A DNA stretch of 64,000 bases, from NCBI GenBank assembly GCA_029266425.1, contig JAQSWY010000002.1:62001-126000 (forward strand), in the 5' to 3' direction. Below are positions 27,978-37,653 of this stretch, piece after piece. Positions within the stretch are counted from its first letter, which is position 1; each line of letters starts with the position of its first letter. This DNA comes from Xanthobacteraceae bacterium. GTDB lineage: Bacteria; Pseudomonadota; Alphaproteobacteria; Rhizobiales; Xanthobacteraceae. The notes below the pieces were generated by a model. The model did no database searches, was not told the origin of the DNA, and was given only the letters and a program-made list of their open reading frames with translations. A program made the position numbers and the translations under genes.

Positions 27978-28901
27978 TTACTGCGCCGGCGTCATGAAGC
28001 CGCCGGTCTCGGGCGGCTGCGTGCCGATCCATTGATTGTTGGTGGGCGCGATGGATGCGGCGGGCTTGGCCTGGTGTGGCGCCTGCTGCTGCGGCGTGCC
28101 GTAGATTGGCGCACTGTTCGCCGATTGCGCCGGGCGCGCGGCTGCGGGAGCGGCCTGCGCGGCGGCATTCGATGCTGCGGGCCGCGCCGCGGTGGGCGCA
28201 GGCGCAGCCGGCTTCGGCGCGGCGGCGACCGGCTTCGGCTTCGCCGGCCTGGTCTTCTTCTCCGCGACCTCAGCGGCCTGCGAATCGAAGCCGACATAAA
28301 CGACGTAGCGCTCGAGCGTCGCGGCATCGGGCCGCGGGAAGCTCGGCTCCTCCGCCACCATGGAGAAGTCGACCTGCATCACTTCGGCGCCGATCGTCAC
28401 GGGGACCATATAGAGGCGGGTCCAGACCGGCTTCGGCGTCGGCCCTTCCTCGACCACGGCAAGCCGGATCGGCACATTTACGAGGCCCGCAGTGCCCTTC
28501 GCGCCCATCAGCACCCGGCCCTGGATGCCGATCCGCATGGTCATTTCGGGGGTGGTATAGCGGCACTCGCGGGACATACGGCCAAGGGTCGCCTGGTAGC
28601 GCAGCGTGTTGTCCGCCTTGTCGGTGACCTGCCAGGCCGCCGCACCGCCACGGACCTCGACCTTGGGACAGGAGAAGGAACTGTCGTCGGGCTGCGCCGC
28701 CGTCGGCGCCACCGTCGTGGTCTGCATGGTCGAGCCGAAATTGCCCTGGCCGTCCGCATTGCCGCCGCCGAGCGGACCGACATCGCTGCCGCCGCCGATC
28801 CCGCCGCCGCAGCCGGCAAGCAGCAAGGCCGCAATCGTAACGCCCGTGGCCAAAGCCTTGCGCGGCGCGCGCGCGCCGGGCTCGCGTTTCGCGATGCTCA
28901 T
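27978..28901 (-). CDS. Putative lipoprotein
   Basis: A 307-residue lipoprotein. The lipobox LLLAGC ends the signal peptide (Cys at about 31), followed by a Gly/Asp linker. A globular part of about 130 residues has one Cys pair (FSCPKVEVRGG; MSRECRYTTPEM) and strands such as MRIGIQGRVLMGAKGT and VPVTIGAEVMQVDFSM. The last 90 residues are Lys/Ala/Pro-rich and then Gln/Pro-rich. Function is unknown. GGGGAG precedes the ATG at 28901. The 209-base spacer upstream (28902-29110) contains no gene. Confidence 0.8.
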   Translation of the reverse strand: MSIAKREPGARAPRKALATGVTIAALLLAGCGGGIGGGSDVGPLGGGNADGQGNFGSTMQTTTVAPTAAQPDDSSFSCPKVEVRGGAAAWQVTDKADNTLRYQATLGRMSRECRYTTPEMTMRIGIQGRVLMGAKGTAGLVNVPIRLAVVEEGPTPKPVWTRLYMVPVTIGAEVMQVDFSMVAEEPSFPRPDAATLERYVVYVGFDSQAAEVAEKKTRPAKPKPVAAAPKPAAPAPTAARPAASNAAAQAAPAAARPAQSANSAPIYGTPQQQAPHQAKPAASIAPTNNQWIGTQPPETGGFMTPAQ

Positions 28902-29095
28902 ACGCAAACTCCCCGTTCCGCCACCGCCGCCGGATACCGGCGTTCCCCGGGGCGGATTCTTCCCCGTTGCTTCGAAAGTCCTTATATCAGCCCGCCGAGA
29001 CTGGCAGGAGTATGGCAGGCCGCCCAATCGGGCGGGTTGCCAACAGGCTTTTGCCCTTTGCCAGCACTCTTTCCAATCGCAAAAGTCGGTCAACT

Positions 29096-29114
29096 CCTGC
29101 GAAAAATGCTCTAA
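29096..29114 (-). repeat. Degenerate F3 end abutting the M16 beta stop
   Basis: On the minus strand it reads TTAGAGCATTTTTCGCAGG, matching the F3 left end with a few changes; its TAG (29111-29113) is the stop of the M16 gene. The rest of F3 is not recognisable. Confidence 0.5.
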
Positions 29115-30478
29115 TTGGCGCTCGGGCTGATGCCCACCGGGCGTCCCACCACGCTGAACAGCAGCGCCGGATCCTTGGCGAAGCGGGCGGCCACGCGCTT
29201 GATGTCGGCGGGCGTCACCGCCGCCACCAGCTTGTTGCGGACGTCGATATAATCGATGCCGAGATCGTCGAGCTGGATCTGCAGGAGCTGCGCCGCAACC
29301 TTGGCCGAGCTGTCGAAGCGCAGCGCGAAGCTGCCGACCAGATAGCTCTTGGCGTCCGCGAGCTCCTCTTCGCTCGGCCCGTCGGTCAAGAGCTTCAGAT
29401 ATTCGGCGCGGATCAGCTCGATCGATTCGGCGGCGCGATCATTCTTGGTCGCGGTGCCCCCGAGCAGCAGGCCGGTATGGTCGAGCGGCGCCAGCTGGCT
29501 GTAGACCGAATAAGCGAGGCCGCGCTTCTCGCGCACCTCCCGGAACAGGCGGGAAGAGAAGGCGCTGCCGCCAAGCATGTGGTTCAGCACGAACGCCGGG
29601 ATGAAGTCCGGATCGTTGCGCTTGAGACCGATGCCGCCGAACACGATGGAAGCCTGCGGTACGTTCAGCTCCTTCACCACGATGGAGCCGAGGCCCTGCG
29701 GCACCACGTCCGGCACCGGAGTGAGCTCCGCCTTGGCCGGCAGCGCGCCGAAGGTGCGGTCGAGCGCGGCGCCGAGTTGATCCGGCGTGATGTCGCCGAC
29801 CACCGCAATCTTGAGATTGTCCTTGGCGAGCACCCGTTTGGCGAAGCTTGCCAGATCGGCGCGGGTGACCGTCGGCACGCTCGCCAGCGTGCCATCGACC
29901 GGGCGGCCATAAGGGTGGTTCGGGAAGGCGCGCGCCGACCAGCCGAGGCTTGCGAGGCTCGACGGATCGGTCGAGCGGCGGCGCAGCACCGCGAGCTGGG
30001 ACTGGCGGATGCGCTCCACCGCCTCATCGTCGAACCGCGGCGAGGTCACCGCGAGGCGCAGCAATTCGAGAGCGGGATCGAGATTTTCCGACAGCGTGCG
30101 CAGCGAGCCGTTCAGGGCGTCGCGCGAGGCATCGAAGCGTAATTCGATGGCCTTCTCGGCCAGCCTGTCCTGGAAGGCGCGCGAATCGAGCTCGCCGGCG
30201 CCCTCGTCGAGCAGCGACGAGGTCAGGCTGGCGACGCCGGGCTTGTCGACCGGATCCTGCGCCGAGCCGCCGACGAAGGCGATCTCGATCGCGACCAATG
30301 GCAGCGTGGTGTCGTGCACCAGCCAGGCCTCGATGCCGCCCGGACTGATGACGCGCTGGATGCGCGTCGTCTCGGACTGCGCGGGCGGGACATTGAAGAG
30401 TGCAATGGTCATGAGGATCGGCAGTGCGAGAAAGAGGGCAAGGTGACGGACGGCACGCGGCATGCGGGCGCCCGTCAT
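29111..30478 (-). CDS. M16 family peptidase homologue, non-catalytic (beta) subunit
   Basis: A 455-residue secreted protein with an N-terminal hydrophobic signal (ALFLALPILMTIALF) and the two-domain M16 fold. The zinc motif HxxEH is missing: the corresponding place reads LTSSLLDEGAG. It keeps the substrate-binding Arg/Tyr pair in REVREKRGLAYSVYS of the C-terminal domain. This division of labour, one subunit with zinc and one with R/Y, is known for heterodimeric bacterial M16B peptidases. It overlaps the alpha gene by four bases. Confidence 0.9.
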   Translation of the reverse strand: MTGARMPRAVRHLALFLALPILMTIALFNVPPAQSETTRIQRVISPGGIEAWLVHDTTLPLVAIEIAFVGGSAQDPVDKPGVASLTSSLLDEGAGELDSRAFQDRLAEKAIELRFDASRDALNGSLRTLSENLDPALELLRLAVTSPRFDDEAVERIRQSQLAVLRRRSTDPSSLASLGWSARAFPNHPYGRPVDGTLASVPTVTRADLASFAKRVLAKDNLKIAVVGDITPDQLGAALDRTFGALPAKAELTPVPDVVPQGLGSIVVKELNVPQASIVFGGIGLKRNDPDFIPAFVLNHMLGGSAFSSRLFREVREKRGLAYSVYSQLAPLDHTGLLLGGTATKNDRAAESIELIRAEYLKLLTDGPSEEELADAKSYLVGSFALRFDSSAKVAAQLLQIQLDDLGIDYIDVRNKLVAAVTPADIKRVAARFAKDPALLFSVVGRPVGISPSAN

Positions 30479-31875
30479 GAACGCTTCTCCGGACCGGCGG
30501 ACACCGCCGCCGGCACGTCGGCATCGGGAGCATCCGACGCCGGCTTGGCGAGATGGCCGGTGACGGCGCGCGCCGGAACCAGATAGCGGCGCGCGACGTC
30601 CCGCACCTCATCGGCGGTGACGCGCTTCACCTCGTCCGGCCAGTTCTTCACGTCCTCGACCGTCGAGCCGGTGGTGAGGGCGGCGCCATAGATGCGGGCG
30701 AGCGTTGCCTGATTGTCCTGCGAATAGACCGATTCAGCCACCAGCCGGGTCTTGGCGCGCTCCAGTTCGGCCTGGTCCACGCCCTCCGCAGCGATGGTCG
30801 CGATGACCGCCTCGAGCCCCTGCTCCAGCGTGTCGAGCGTAACGCCGGGGCGCGGGCTGGCGGAGAAGCCGAAGCGGGTCTCGTCGAGCGACGTGCTCTG
30901 GTACCAGGCATTGGCGCCGGCCGCGAGCCCCTTGTCGACCACGAGGCCGCGATAGAGCCGGCCGGTCGAGCCGCCGCCGAGGATCTGCGCCAGCACGTCG
31001 AGCGCGACGCTGTCCCGCTTGTTCATCCGGTAGGCGGGAACGAGATAGGTGCGCGACAGGCTCGGCTGGGCGACGCGGGCGTCGGTGAGCGTCACCCGGC
31101 GCTGGGCGCGCGGCTCCGGTTCCGCGGGGCGCACCCGCGGGCCGGGCTCGGCGGTGCGCTGCACCTTGCCATAGGTCTCTTCCGCAAGCTTGCGCACCTC
31201 ATCGGAGGTGACGTCGCCGGCGACCACCAGGATGGCGTTATTCGGCGTGTAGAAGCGACGATAGAAGGCCAGCGCGTCGGCGCGATTGAGGCCCTTTATC
31301 TCGTCTTCCCAGCCGATGATCGGGTGGCCATAGGGGTGGTTGGTGTACATTGCCGCCTGGGCGGCCTCGGAGAGCTGGGCACCGGGATCGTTGTCGGTGC
31401 GCATGCGACGCTCCTCCAGCACCACGTCGCGCTCGGGCAGCACGACGTCGTCGGTGAGCACCAGGCCGGTCATGCGATCGGCCTCGAAGCCCATCACGGT
31501 CGCGAGGTGCTCCTTGGCGACGCGCTGGAAGTACGCGGTGTAGTCCTGCGAGGTGAAGGCGTTCTCCTGGCCGCCGAGCTTAGCGACGACCTGCGAGAAC
31601 TCGCCGGCCGGATGCTTGCCGGTGCCCTTGAACATCAGGTGCTCGAGGAAATGGGCGATGCCGGATTTGCCGGGCTGCTCATCGGCGGAGCCGACGCGGT
31701 ACCAGACCATGTGGGTGACGACCGGGGTACGGTGGTCCGGCACCACCACCACGTGCAGACCGTTCGCCAGTGTGAATTCGGACGCCTCGGTGGCCTGCGT
31801 CGGGCGCGACGGGGCAAGCGTGGCCGCGCCGGCGGCGGCGATCAGCATGAGAGCGGGCATAAGTTTTCCAGTCAC
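30475..31875 (-). CDS. M16 family zinc metallopeptidase, catalytic (alpha) subunit
   Basis: A 466-residue secreted peptidase with the inverted zinc motif HFLEH (His75, Glu78, His79) and a downstream Glu in VVLEERRM for the third ligand. Export signal LMPALMLIAAAGAATLA. I give the GTG at 31875, which adds a Lys to the signal's n-region; the ATG at 31860 is equally possible. It pairs with the non-catalytic subunit next to it, and together they probably degrade peptides in the periplasm. Gene order with the lspA/ileS block is usual for Rhizobiales. Confidence 0.93.
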   Translation of the reverse strand: MTGKLMPALMLIAAAGAATLAPSRPTQATEASEFTLANGLHVVVVPDHRTPVVTHMVWYRVGSADEQPGKSGIAHFLEHLMFKGTGKHPAGEFSQVVAKLGGQENAFTSQDYTAYFQRVAKEHLATVMGFEADRMTGLVLTDDVVLPERDVVLEERRMRTDNDPGAQLSEAAQAAMYTNHPYGHPIIGWEDEIKGLNRADALAFYRRFYTPNNAILVVAGDVTSDEVRKLAEETYGKVQRTAEPGPRVRPAEPEPRAQRRVTLTDARVAQPSLSRTYLVPAYRMNKRDSVALDVLAQILGGGSTGRLYRGLVVDKGLAAGANAWYQSTSLDETRFGFSASPRPGVTLDTLEQGLEAVIATIAAEGVDQAELERAKTRLVAESVYSQDNQATLARIYGAALTTGSTVEDVKNWPDEVKRVTADEVRDVARRYLVPARAVTGHLAKPASDAPDADVPAAVSAGPEKRS

Positions 31876-32124
31876 CAGGTATCCAGTCGCGGCGAGGATG
31901 GGGGCTGCGGCATCGTCGGCAATGTAACGACGTTGCCGCCGGTGCGCGATGGCAGGGTGTGCCGGCTTCACCGCCATGTGAGCCGGGCAACAGGAACGCG
32001 CGGCACGGACTATGCACGATACGGGCGGCACATGCCGCCCGATCAGCGGTCTGGCCGGGTCGTCGCAGGGTCTCTGCGTAGCTGAGCGCGCTCGTGATAG
32101 AGCCCGCTCAGGAATTGAACTCGC

Positions 32125-32802
32125 TCAGTTCTTGGGCGTGGTGCGGTCGAACCAGTTCGGCAGCTTCCAGCCTTCGTTCTTCTTCTCGACCGTGCCGTAC
32201 GGCGCATTGGGCGCCGGGGTCTGGTAGCCGGGTGGCGGCTGCACCAGCGCCTCGCGCTCCGGCTCGCCGGTGAAGGTCAGGGGCTTTTCCTTGCCGGCAC
32301 TCCAGATATTGCCCCAGCCCTTGAATTCGAGCTGATTGGGCGAAAGACGATTGTCGCCCTCTCCCATTCCGAAACCGCTGCCCTGCACGGTGCCGCCGCG
32401 CCTGCCGCCCTCGACCTCGGACGGCTTCAGCGGCCGCGGGTCAAGGCCGTCATAGCGGGAATGCTGCTTCGTCGTCTTGGCATCGAGTTCCGCCTGCTTA
32501 CGCCGGGCGATCTCCTCCGGATCCTTCGGCCAGGCCGGATTGGCGGCGATGGTGTTATCGGCGGGTGGCGGCAGCACATCGGCGTTCTGCGGCACGACGA
32601 GGGGCGCGCGCTCGCGATAATCGATCTCCGGGGGGGTCGGCGCGACAAGGCCGATCCCGCCGAGCAGGCTCTCGGTGATGCCCTTGCTCTCCTCCTGCGC
32701 CTCAGCCGGGAGAGTGGCACCGGCGGCGAAAAGGGCGGCGGCGGTGAAAAGCGCCAGGCGATGCGGCCGCGCGGGATGGCGGCTAGGGGCATGTCTCGTC
32801 AT
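32125..32802 (-). CDS. Secreted hypothetical protein
   Basis: About 225 residues with a basic n-region and signal peptide (LALFTAAALFAAGATLPAEA) and no lipobox. The mature part is Pro-, Gly- and Asn-rich and probably extended (APLVVPQNADVLPPPADNTI), with a conserved middle (EEIARRKQAELDAKTTKQHS) and the end NEGWKLPNWFDR. It is not a family I can name, though genes of similar size sit after lspA in other alphaproteobacteria. A GTG just upstream (32805) is an alternative start. It lies 32 bases after lspA. Confidence 0.72.
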   Translation of the reverse strand: MTRHAPSRHPARPHRLALFTAAALFAAGATLPAEAQEESKGITESLLGGIGLVAPTPPEIDYRERAPLVVPQNADVLPPPADNTIAANPAWPKDPEEIARRKQAELDAKTTKQHSRYDGLDPRPLKPSEVEGGRRGGTVQGSGFGMGEGDNRLSPNQLEFKGWGNIWSAGKEKPLTFTGEPEREALVQPPPGYQTPAPNAPYGTVEKKNEGWKLPNWFDRTTPKN

Positions 32803-32833
32803 CACGTCACAGTTCTCCTGCCGAACGTGCGCG

Positions 32834-33346
32834 TCAGCTTCCACCCGAGGGCGGCGATTTTACGGCGCGGGCGAACACGGAATCATACAAAAGCAGCACG
32901 ACACCGACAACGATGGCTATATCCGCGACATTGAACACATACCAGCGGTAGCCGAAAGCGTGCAGCGAGACGAAGTCGAACACTGCACCATAGGCGGCCC
33001 GATCGATGGCATTGCCCAGCGCGCCGCCGATGAGCAGGCCGAGCGCCGCCGCCTCGATCGGCCTGTAGACCCGCGCCAGCCAGATGAAGAAGGCGATGGC
33101 GGCGACGAGCTTCAGCCCGCCGAGGATCCACCAGCCGTCGGCACCTTGCGGAAACAGGCCGTAGCTGACCCCGGTGTTCCAGGTCTCCACGAGATCCATG
33201 AATGGGGTGACGCGCAGCAGCCCGTTGTCGCCGAAATCGACCCTGGTCAGCACCAGCAGCTTGGTGAGCTGGTCGATCGCGAGCACGGCCGCGGCGATGC
33301 CGGCGCCGAGACCGGTCAGCGGTCCGACGAGCTTCACGCCCGACAC
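32834..33346 (-). CDS. lspA: Lipoprotein signal peptidase
   Basis: A 170-residue inner-membrane aspartyl peptidase (SPase II) that cleaves signal peptides from diacylated prolipoproteins. Four membrane helices; the catalytic pair is Asp115 (GNAIDRAAYG) and Asp142 (FNVADIAI). WNTGVSYGLF is the usual WNxGxxFG motif with Val-Ser-Tyr in place of Ala-Ala-Phe. It is 16 bases downstream of ileS. Its clients include the lipoprotein at 27978, and its partner Lnt is encoded at 60859. Confidence 0.95.
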   Translation of the reverse strand: MSGVKLVGPLTGLGAGIAAAVLAIDQLTKLLVLTRVDFGDNGLLRVTPFMDLVETWNTGVSYGLFPQGADGWWILGGLKLVAAIAFFIWLARVYRPIEAAALGLLIGGALGNAIDRAAYGAVFDFVSLHAFGYRWYVFNVADIAIVVGVVLLLYDSVFARAVKSPPSGGS

Positions 33347-33362
33347 TCCGTCGCGACCCGCC

Positions 33363-36300
33363 TCATTCGGCCGCCCGGCGCGCCGCGGCGAGCTCGCGCA
33401 GCGCCTGCGCGTCGCGCGGGGTGACGTCCGGGAAGTCCGGATCGGTGCCGACCAGCGGCGAGATCTTCCAGGAGCGCGCGCATTTGCGCCCCTCCGCCCG
33501 CGCCGGTACCACGGCGACGCCCGGCACGTCGTCGAGCCGGAAGGCGTTCGCCGGACCCTCGTCGGGCATCAGATGCGCGTCGGAGGTGATGCAGACCTCG
33601 GCGAGATCGACCGCGCTCACCGCCGCGAACAGGCCGGGATCGGAGACATGGATGATCGGCGCCGCTTCCAGGCTCGAGCCGATGCGCTTGGCGGCACGTT
33701 CCACCTCGAGCGCGCCGAGGACGACGCGGCGGACATTGCGGATCTTGCGCCACTCATCGGCCAGCGCCTCGTCGCGCCACTTCGCCGGAGTGTCGGGGAA
33801 GGTCTCGAGATGCACCGAGCCCTCCTCCGAGGGGAAACGGGCGAGCCAGGTCTCCTCGGCGGTGAAGGGCAGGATCGGCGCCAGCCAGATCACGAGACGG
33901 CGGAACACCTCGTCGAGCACGGTGAGGCAGGCGCGGCGGGTCTGCGACGAGATCGGGTCGCAATAGAGCGCATCCTTGCGCACGTCGAAATAGAAGGCGG
34001 AGAGCTCGGCGGTCATGAAGGCGGTGAGCGCCGCGTTCACCCGCTTGAAGTCGAACGTCGCATAGGCCTCGCGCACCTGCCGGTCGAGCTCGTGCACGCG
34101 GTGCAGCACCATGCGCTCCAGCGCCGGCATCTGCGCATAGGCGATGCGCTCGCTGTCGCGGTAATGATGCAGCGAGCCCAGCAGCCAGCGGAGCGTGTTG
34201 CGCAGCTTGCGATAGGTCTCGACCGTGGTCTTCAGGATTTCCGGGCCGATGCGCAGATCGTCGGCGTAATCGGAGGCGCAGACCCAGAGGCGCAATATGT
34301 CGGCGCCGGAGTTCTTGATGACCTCCTGCGGCGCGACCACGTTGCCGAGCGACTTCGACATCTTGCGCCCGTCCTCGTCGAGCACGAAGCCGTGGGTCAG
34401 CACCACGTCGTAGGGTGGGCGGGCGCGGGTGCCGCAGCTCTCCAGCAGCGAGGAATGGAACCAGCCGCGATGCTGGTCCGAGCCTTCGAGGTACATCACC
34501 CGGTCCGGCCCGCCATTGAAGGCGCGGTCGGCCTTGAGGTCCTCGCGGACCTCAAGGGTGAAGGCGTGGGTGGAGCCGGAATCGAACCAGACATCGAGGA
34601 TGTCGTCGACCTTCCTCCACTCCTCCGCCGAATAGTCATTGCCGAGGAAGCGGGCGCTGGCGCCCTCCGTGTACCAGGCGTCGGCGCCCTCGGTCGCGAA
34701 GGCCTCGGTGATGCGCTGGTTCACCTTGTCGTCGCGCAGGATCTCGACCGTGCCGTCACCCTTGTCCTTCACGAACACGGCGATCGGCACGCCCCAGGCG
34801 CGCTGGCGCGAGACCACCCAGTCCGGGCGGTTTTCGATCATGCCATTGATGCGGTTGCGCCCGGTCTCCGGTACCCAGTCGACGCCGGCAATGCCGCCGA
34901 GCGCGCGGGCGCGCAGCGTGTCGCCGGGCGTGGTCGAGCCGTCGGCCGCCGCGATGTCCTTGTCCATCGCGATGAACCATTGCGGCGTGTTGCGGAACAC
35001 GATCGGCGCCTTGGAGCGCCAGGAGTGCGGATATTGGTGCTTCAGCCGCCCGCGGGCGATGACCTTGTCGGCGGCGACCAGCGCCTTGATAACGACGTCG
35101 TTGGCGTCGCCGTCCTTGCCCTTGTCATCCATCACCCGGTGGCCGGCGAACAGCGGCACATGGTCGTAATAGCGCCCGTCCGGGCCGACCGTGTGCGGCA
35201 CCTCACCGAGTCTCTCCGCCATGAAGAGGTTGAAGTCGTCGGCGCCGTGGCCCGGCGCGAGATGGACGAAGCCGGTGCCGGTCTCGTCGGTGACGAAGTC
35301 TCCCGCCACCACCGGCACGGGGAAATCGAAATAGTCCTTGGCGCCGTCGACGCCGCGCAGCGGATGGGCGCAGACCAGATGGGTCGGATCGACATCGGCA
35401 TGGCGCTCGAAGCCGGTGACGCGCGCCGCCTTGAACACGTCGGCGGCGAGCTTGTCGGCAAGGATGAAATGCTCGCCGACCTTGGCCCAATTGTCGTGCG
35501 GGGCCTCGGTCACCTCATAGACCCCGTAGGTGACGTTGGGCGAGAAGGCGATGGCGCGGTTGCCGGGGATGGTCCAGGGCGTCGTCGTCCAGATGACGAT
35601 GGAGGCGTTCTCGTAGGACGGGAACATGTGGATGTCGTCGGCCTGGTCGGCCGGCTGCAGCCCCGCCGGGTCGCCGCCGCGGGTCGAGTTGCACTCGCGG
35701 TAGCCTGTCACCGGGAACTTCACGAAGATCGTGGTCGAGGTGTGGTCGTGATATTCGACCTCGGCTTCGGCGAGCGCGGTGCGCTCGACCACCGACCACA
35801 TCACCGGCTTCGAGCCGCGATAGAGCAGGCCGTTCGCGGCGAACTTCATGATCTCGCGGGCGATCTGCGCCTCGGCGTCGAAGCTCATCGTCGCATAAGG
35901 GTGCGCCCAGTCGCCCTCGACGCCGAGCCGCTTGAACTCCTCGCGCTGGATGTCGAGCCAAGCTTGAGCAAACACCCGGCATTCCTGGCGGAATTCGACG
36001 ACCGGCACCTCATCCTTGTTGCGGCCCTTGGCGCGGTACTGCTCCTCGATCTTCCATTCGATCGGCAGGCCGTGGCAGTCCCAGCCCGGGACATAATTGG
36101 AATCATGGCCGAGTGCGCCTTGAGAGCGCACCACGACGTCCTTCAGGATCTTGTTGAGGGCGTGGCCGATATGGATGTTGCCGTTGGCATAGGGCGGGCC
36201 GTCATGCAGCACGAAGCGGGCGCGGCCGGCCCCGGCCTTGCGCTGCCTCGCATAGAGGTCGATCCGTGCCCAGCGCGCCAGGAGCTCCGGCTCGCGCTGC

Positions 36301-36422
36301 GGCAGGCCGGCGCGCATCGGGAAATCGGTCTGCGGCAGGAACAGGGTCGGGGAATAATCATGCACGACAGGCGGGGCGCCTGCCTCGTCCAGGGTTCCAC
36401 CGTCGCTGTTTCGGCTCGTCAT
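33363..36422 (-). CDS. ileS: Isoleucyl-tRNA synthetase
   Basis: A 1019-residue class I synthetase that charges tRNA-Ile. HIGH is present as HIGH (84-87) in [18 protein letters not shown] in [11 protein letters not shown] near residue 686; the CP1 editing domain that removes mischarged Val lies between, with [17 protein letters not shown] and [12 protein letters not shown]-terminal anticodon-binding helices follow. Length is normal for the Rhizobiales type. It is the first gene of a run with lspA. The 203-base spacer upstream holds an F1 repeat. Confidence 0.97.
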   Translation of the reverse strand: MTSRNSDGGTLDEAGAPPVVHDYSPTLFLPQTDFPMRAGLPQREPELLARWARIDLYARQRKAGAGRARFVLHDGPPYANGNIHIGHALNKILKDVVVRSQGALGHDSNYVPGWDCHGLPIEWKIEEQYRAKGRNKDEVPVVEFRQECRVFAQAWLDIQREEFKRLGVEGDWAHPYATMSFDAEAQIAREIMKFAANGLLYRGSKPVMWSVVERTALAEAEVEYHDHTSTTIFVKFPVTGYRECNSTRGGDPAGLQPADQADDIHMFPSYENASIVIWTTTPWTIPGNRAIAFSPNVTYGVYEVTEAPHDNWAKVGEHFILADKLAADVFKAARVTGFERHADVDPTHLVCAHPLRGVDGAKDYFDFPVPVVAGDFVTDETGTGFVHLAPGHGADDFNLFMAERLGEVPHTVGPDGRYYDHVPLFAGHRVMDDKGKDGDANDVVIKALVAADKVIARGRLKHQYPHSWRSKAPIVFRNTPQWFIAMDKDIAAADGSTTPGDTLRARALGGIAGVDWVPETGRNRINGMIENRPDWVVSRQRAWGVPIAVFVKDKGDGTVEILRDDKVNQRITEAFATEGADAWYTEGASARFLGNDYSAEEWRKVDDILDVWFDSGSTHAFTLEVREDLKADRAFNGGPDRVMYLEGSDQHRGWFHSSLLESCGTRARPPYDVVLTHGFVLDEDGRKMSKSLGNVVAPQEVIKNSGADILRLWVCASDYADDLRIGPEILKTTVETYRKLRNTLRWLLGSLHHYRDSERIAYAQMPALERMVLHRVHELDRQVREAYATFDFKRVNAALTAFMTAELSAFYFDVRKDALYCDPISSQTRRACLTVLDEVFRRLVIWLAPILPFTAEETWLARFPSEEGSVHLETFPDTPAKWRDEALADEWRKIRNVRRVVLGALEVERAAKRIGSSLEAAPIIHVSDPGLFAAVSAVDLAEVCITSDAHLMPDEGPANAFRLDDVPGVAVVPARAEGRKCARSWKISPLVGTDPDFPDVTPRDAQALRELAAARRAAE

Positions 36423-36509
36423 TGCGCGCTCCTTCGCCTGCCGCGAGGTTTAAGCGCAGCGGATGAGGGGTGCAAGGGCGCGGGCGGTAAAGAGGGCGCG
36501 TGGTCTGAG

Positions 36510-36607
36510 CATCCTTCGAGGCCCGGCGATGCCGGGCACCTCAGGATGAGGTCGCGTCAAAATACCACCTCATCCTGAGGTGCGAGCGCAGCGAGCCTCG
36601 AAGGATG
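36510..36607. repeat. F1 palindromic repeat, copy 3
   Basis: Full copy between ileS and ribF. The two tips differ: CCCGGCGATGCCGGG in the left arm and GCGAGCGCAGCGAGC in the right arm, both self-complementary. Confidence 0.92.
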
Positions 36608-36625
36608 CCCACGCAGGGTGTCCTT

Positions 36626-37579
36626 TCAAGCCCCGAGGATCGCCCGAGCCTGGACGCTGTCCTTGTCCATCTGCACGATCAGCGCCTCCAGGCTGTCAAA
36701 TTTCAGCTCCGGGCGCAGGAAGGCCCGGAACGCGACGCGCAGGGTCTTGCCGTAGAGATCGCCGTGAAAATCGAACACGAACACTTCGAGCTTCGGCGCG
36801 CCGCCATCGAAGGTCGGGCGGCGCCCGAAGCTCGCCACCGCGGGGTGCACGACGCCGTCGAATTCGGCGGTCACCGCATAGATGCCGTGGGCGAGCGCGA
36901 TCGAGGGATCGAGCACCATGTTCGCTGTGGGGTAGCCGAGGTCGCGGCCGCGCTTGTCGCCGTGCACCACCTCGGCCTCGACGACATAGGGTGCGCCCAG
37001 CATGTCGGCGGCCTGCTCGACGCGCCCTTGCGCCAGCGCGGAGCGGATGGCCGAGGACGAGATCTGCGCGCCCTCGTCGAGCAGCGGCGGCACGATCTCG
37101 ACGGCGAAACCATGGCGCTTGCCGGCCTCGCGCAGGAAGATCGGCGAGCCGCCCCGCGCCTTGCCGAAATGGAAGTCGAAGCCAGCCACCACCATGCGCA
37201 CCCCGAGCCGCTCGACCAGGATGTCGCGCACGAAAGTCTCGGCGTCCTTCGCAGCGAGCGCCGCATCGAAGCCGAGCACCACCGTGCCGTCGAGCCCGGT
37301 CTCCTCGAGCCGCGTCAGCTTCACCGGCGCCGGCGTCAGGCGGAACAGCGGCTCATCCGGCCGGAAGAACGCGCGCGGATGCGGCTCGAAGGTCAAAGCG
37401 AGCGCCGGGCAGTCGAGCGAACGGGCCTGCTCGATGGCGGTCCCGATCACCGCACGGTGGCCGCGGTGCACGCCATCGAAATTGCCGATGGCGACCACGG
37501 CGCCGCGCAGATCGTCCGGCACCGGCGTATCGCCGGAGACGACGGTGAAGGGAGCGGTGCGGAGCGGGCGACTGTTCAT
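36626..37579 (-). CDS. ribF: Bifunctional riboflavin kinase/FAD synthetase
   Basis: A 317-residue enzyme that makes FMN and then FAD. The adenylyltransferase domain (1-190) has GNFDGVHRGH (32-41) and ISSSAIRSAL; the kinase domain (about 200-317) has GYPTANMVLD and GIYAVTAEFDG, with the catalytic Glu in PKLEVFVFDFHGDLYGK. The ATG at 37579 (MNSRPLRTAPF) starts the conserved sequence; 21 residues of longer frame are dismissed. FAD made here would serve flavoproteins such as GlcD and GlcE. Confidence 0.95.
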   Translation of the reverse strand: MNSRPLRTAPFTVVSGDTPVPDDLRGAVVAIGNFDGVHRGHRAVIGTAIEQARSLDCPALALTFEPHPRAFFRPDEPLFRLTPAPVKLTRLEETGLDGTVVLGFDAALAAKDAETFVRDILVERLGVRMVVAGFDFHFGKARGGSPIFLREAGKRHGFAVEIVPPLLDEGAQISSSAIRSALAQGRVEQAADMLGAPYVVEAEVVHGDKRGRDLGYPTANMVLDPSIALAHGIYAVTAEFDGVVHPAVASFGRRPTFDGGAPKLEVFVFDFHGDLYGKTLRVAFRAFLRPELKFDSLEALIVQMDKDSVQARAILGA

Positions 37580-37653
37580 GTGGGATGCGACGCCGAAGGG
37601 GCCGGAAAACTCGCGCGCGGCGCGGCGCGGGTCAAGCACCAACCATCAAATGC

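Noticed and set aside
33174-36578. Open plus-strand frame of over 1100 codons opposite ileS
   Set aside because: Shadow of ileS in GC-rich DNA; His/Asp/Val-rich sequence without any domain.
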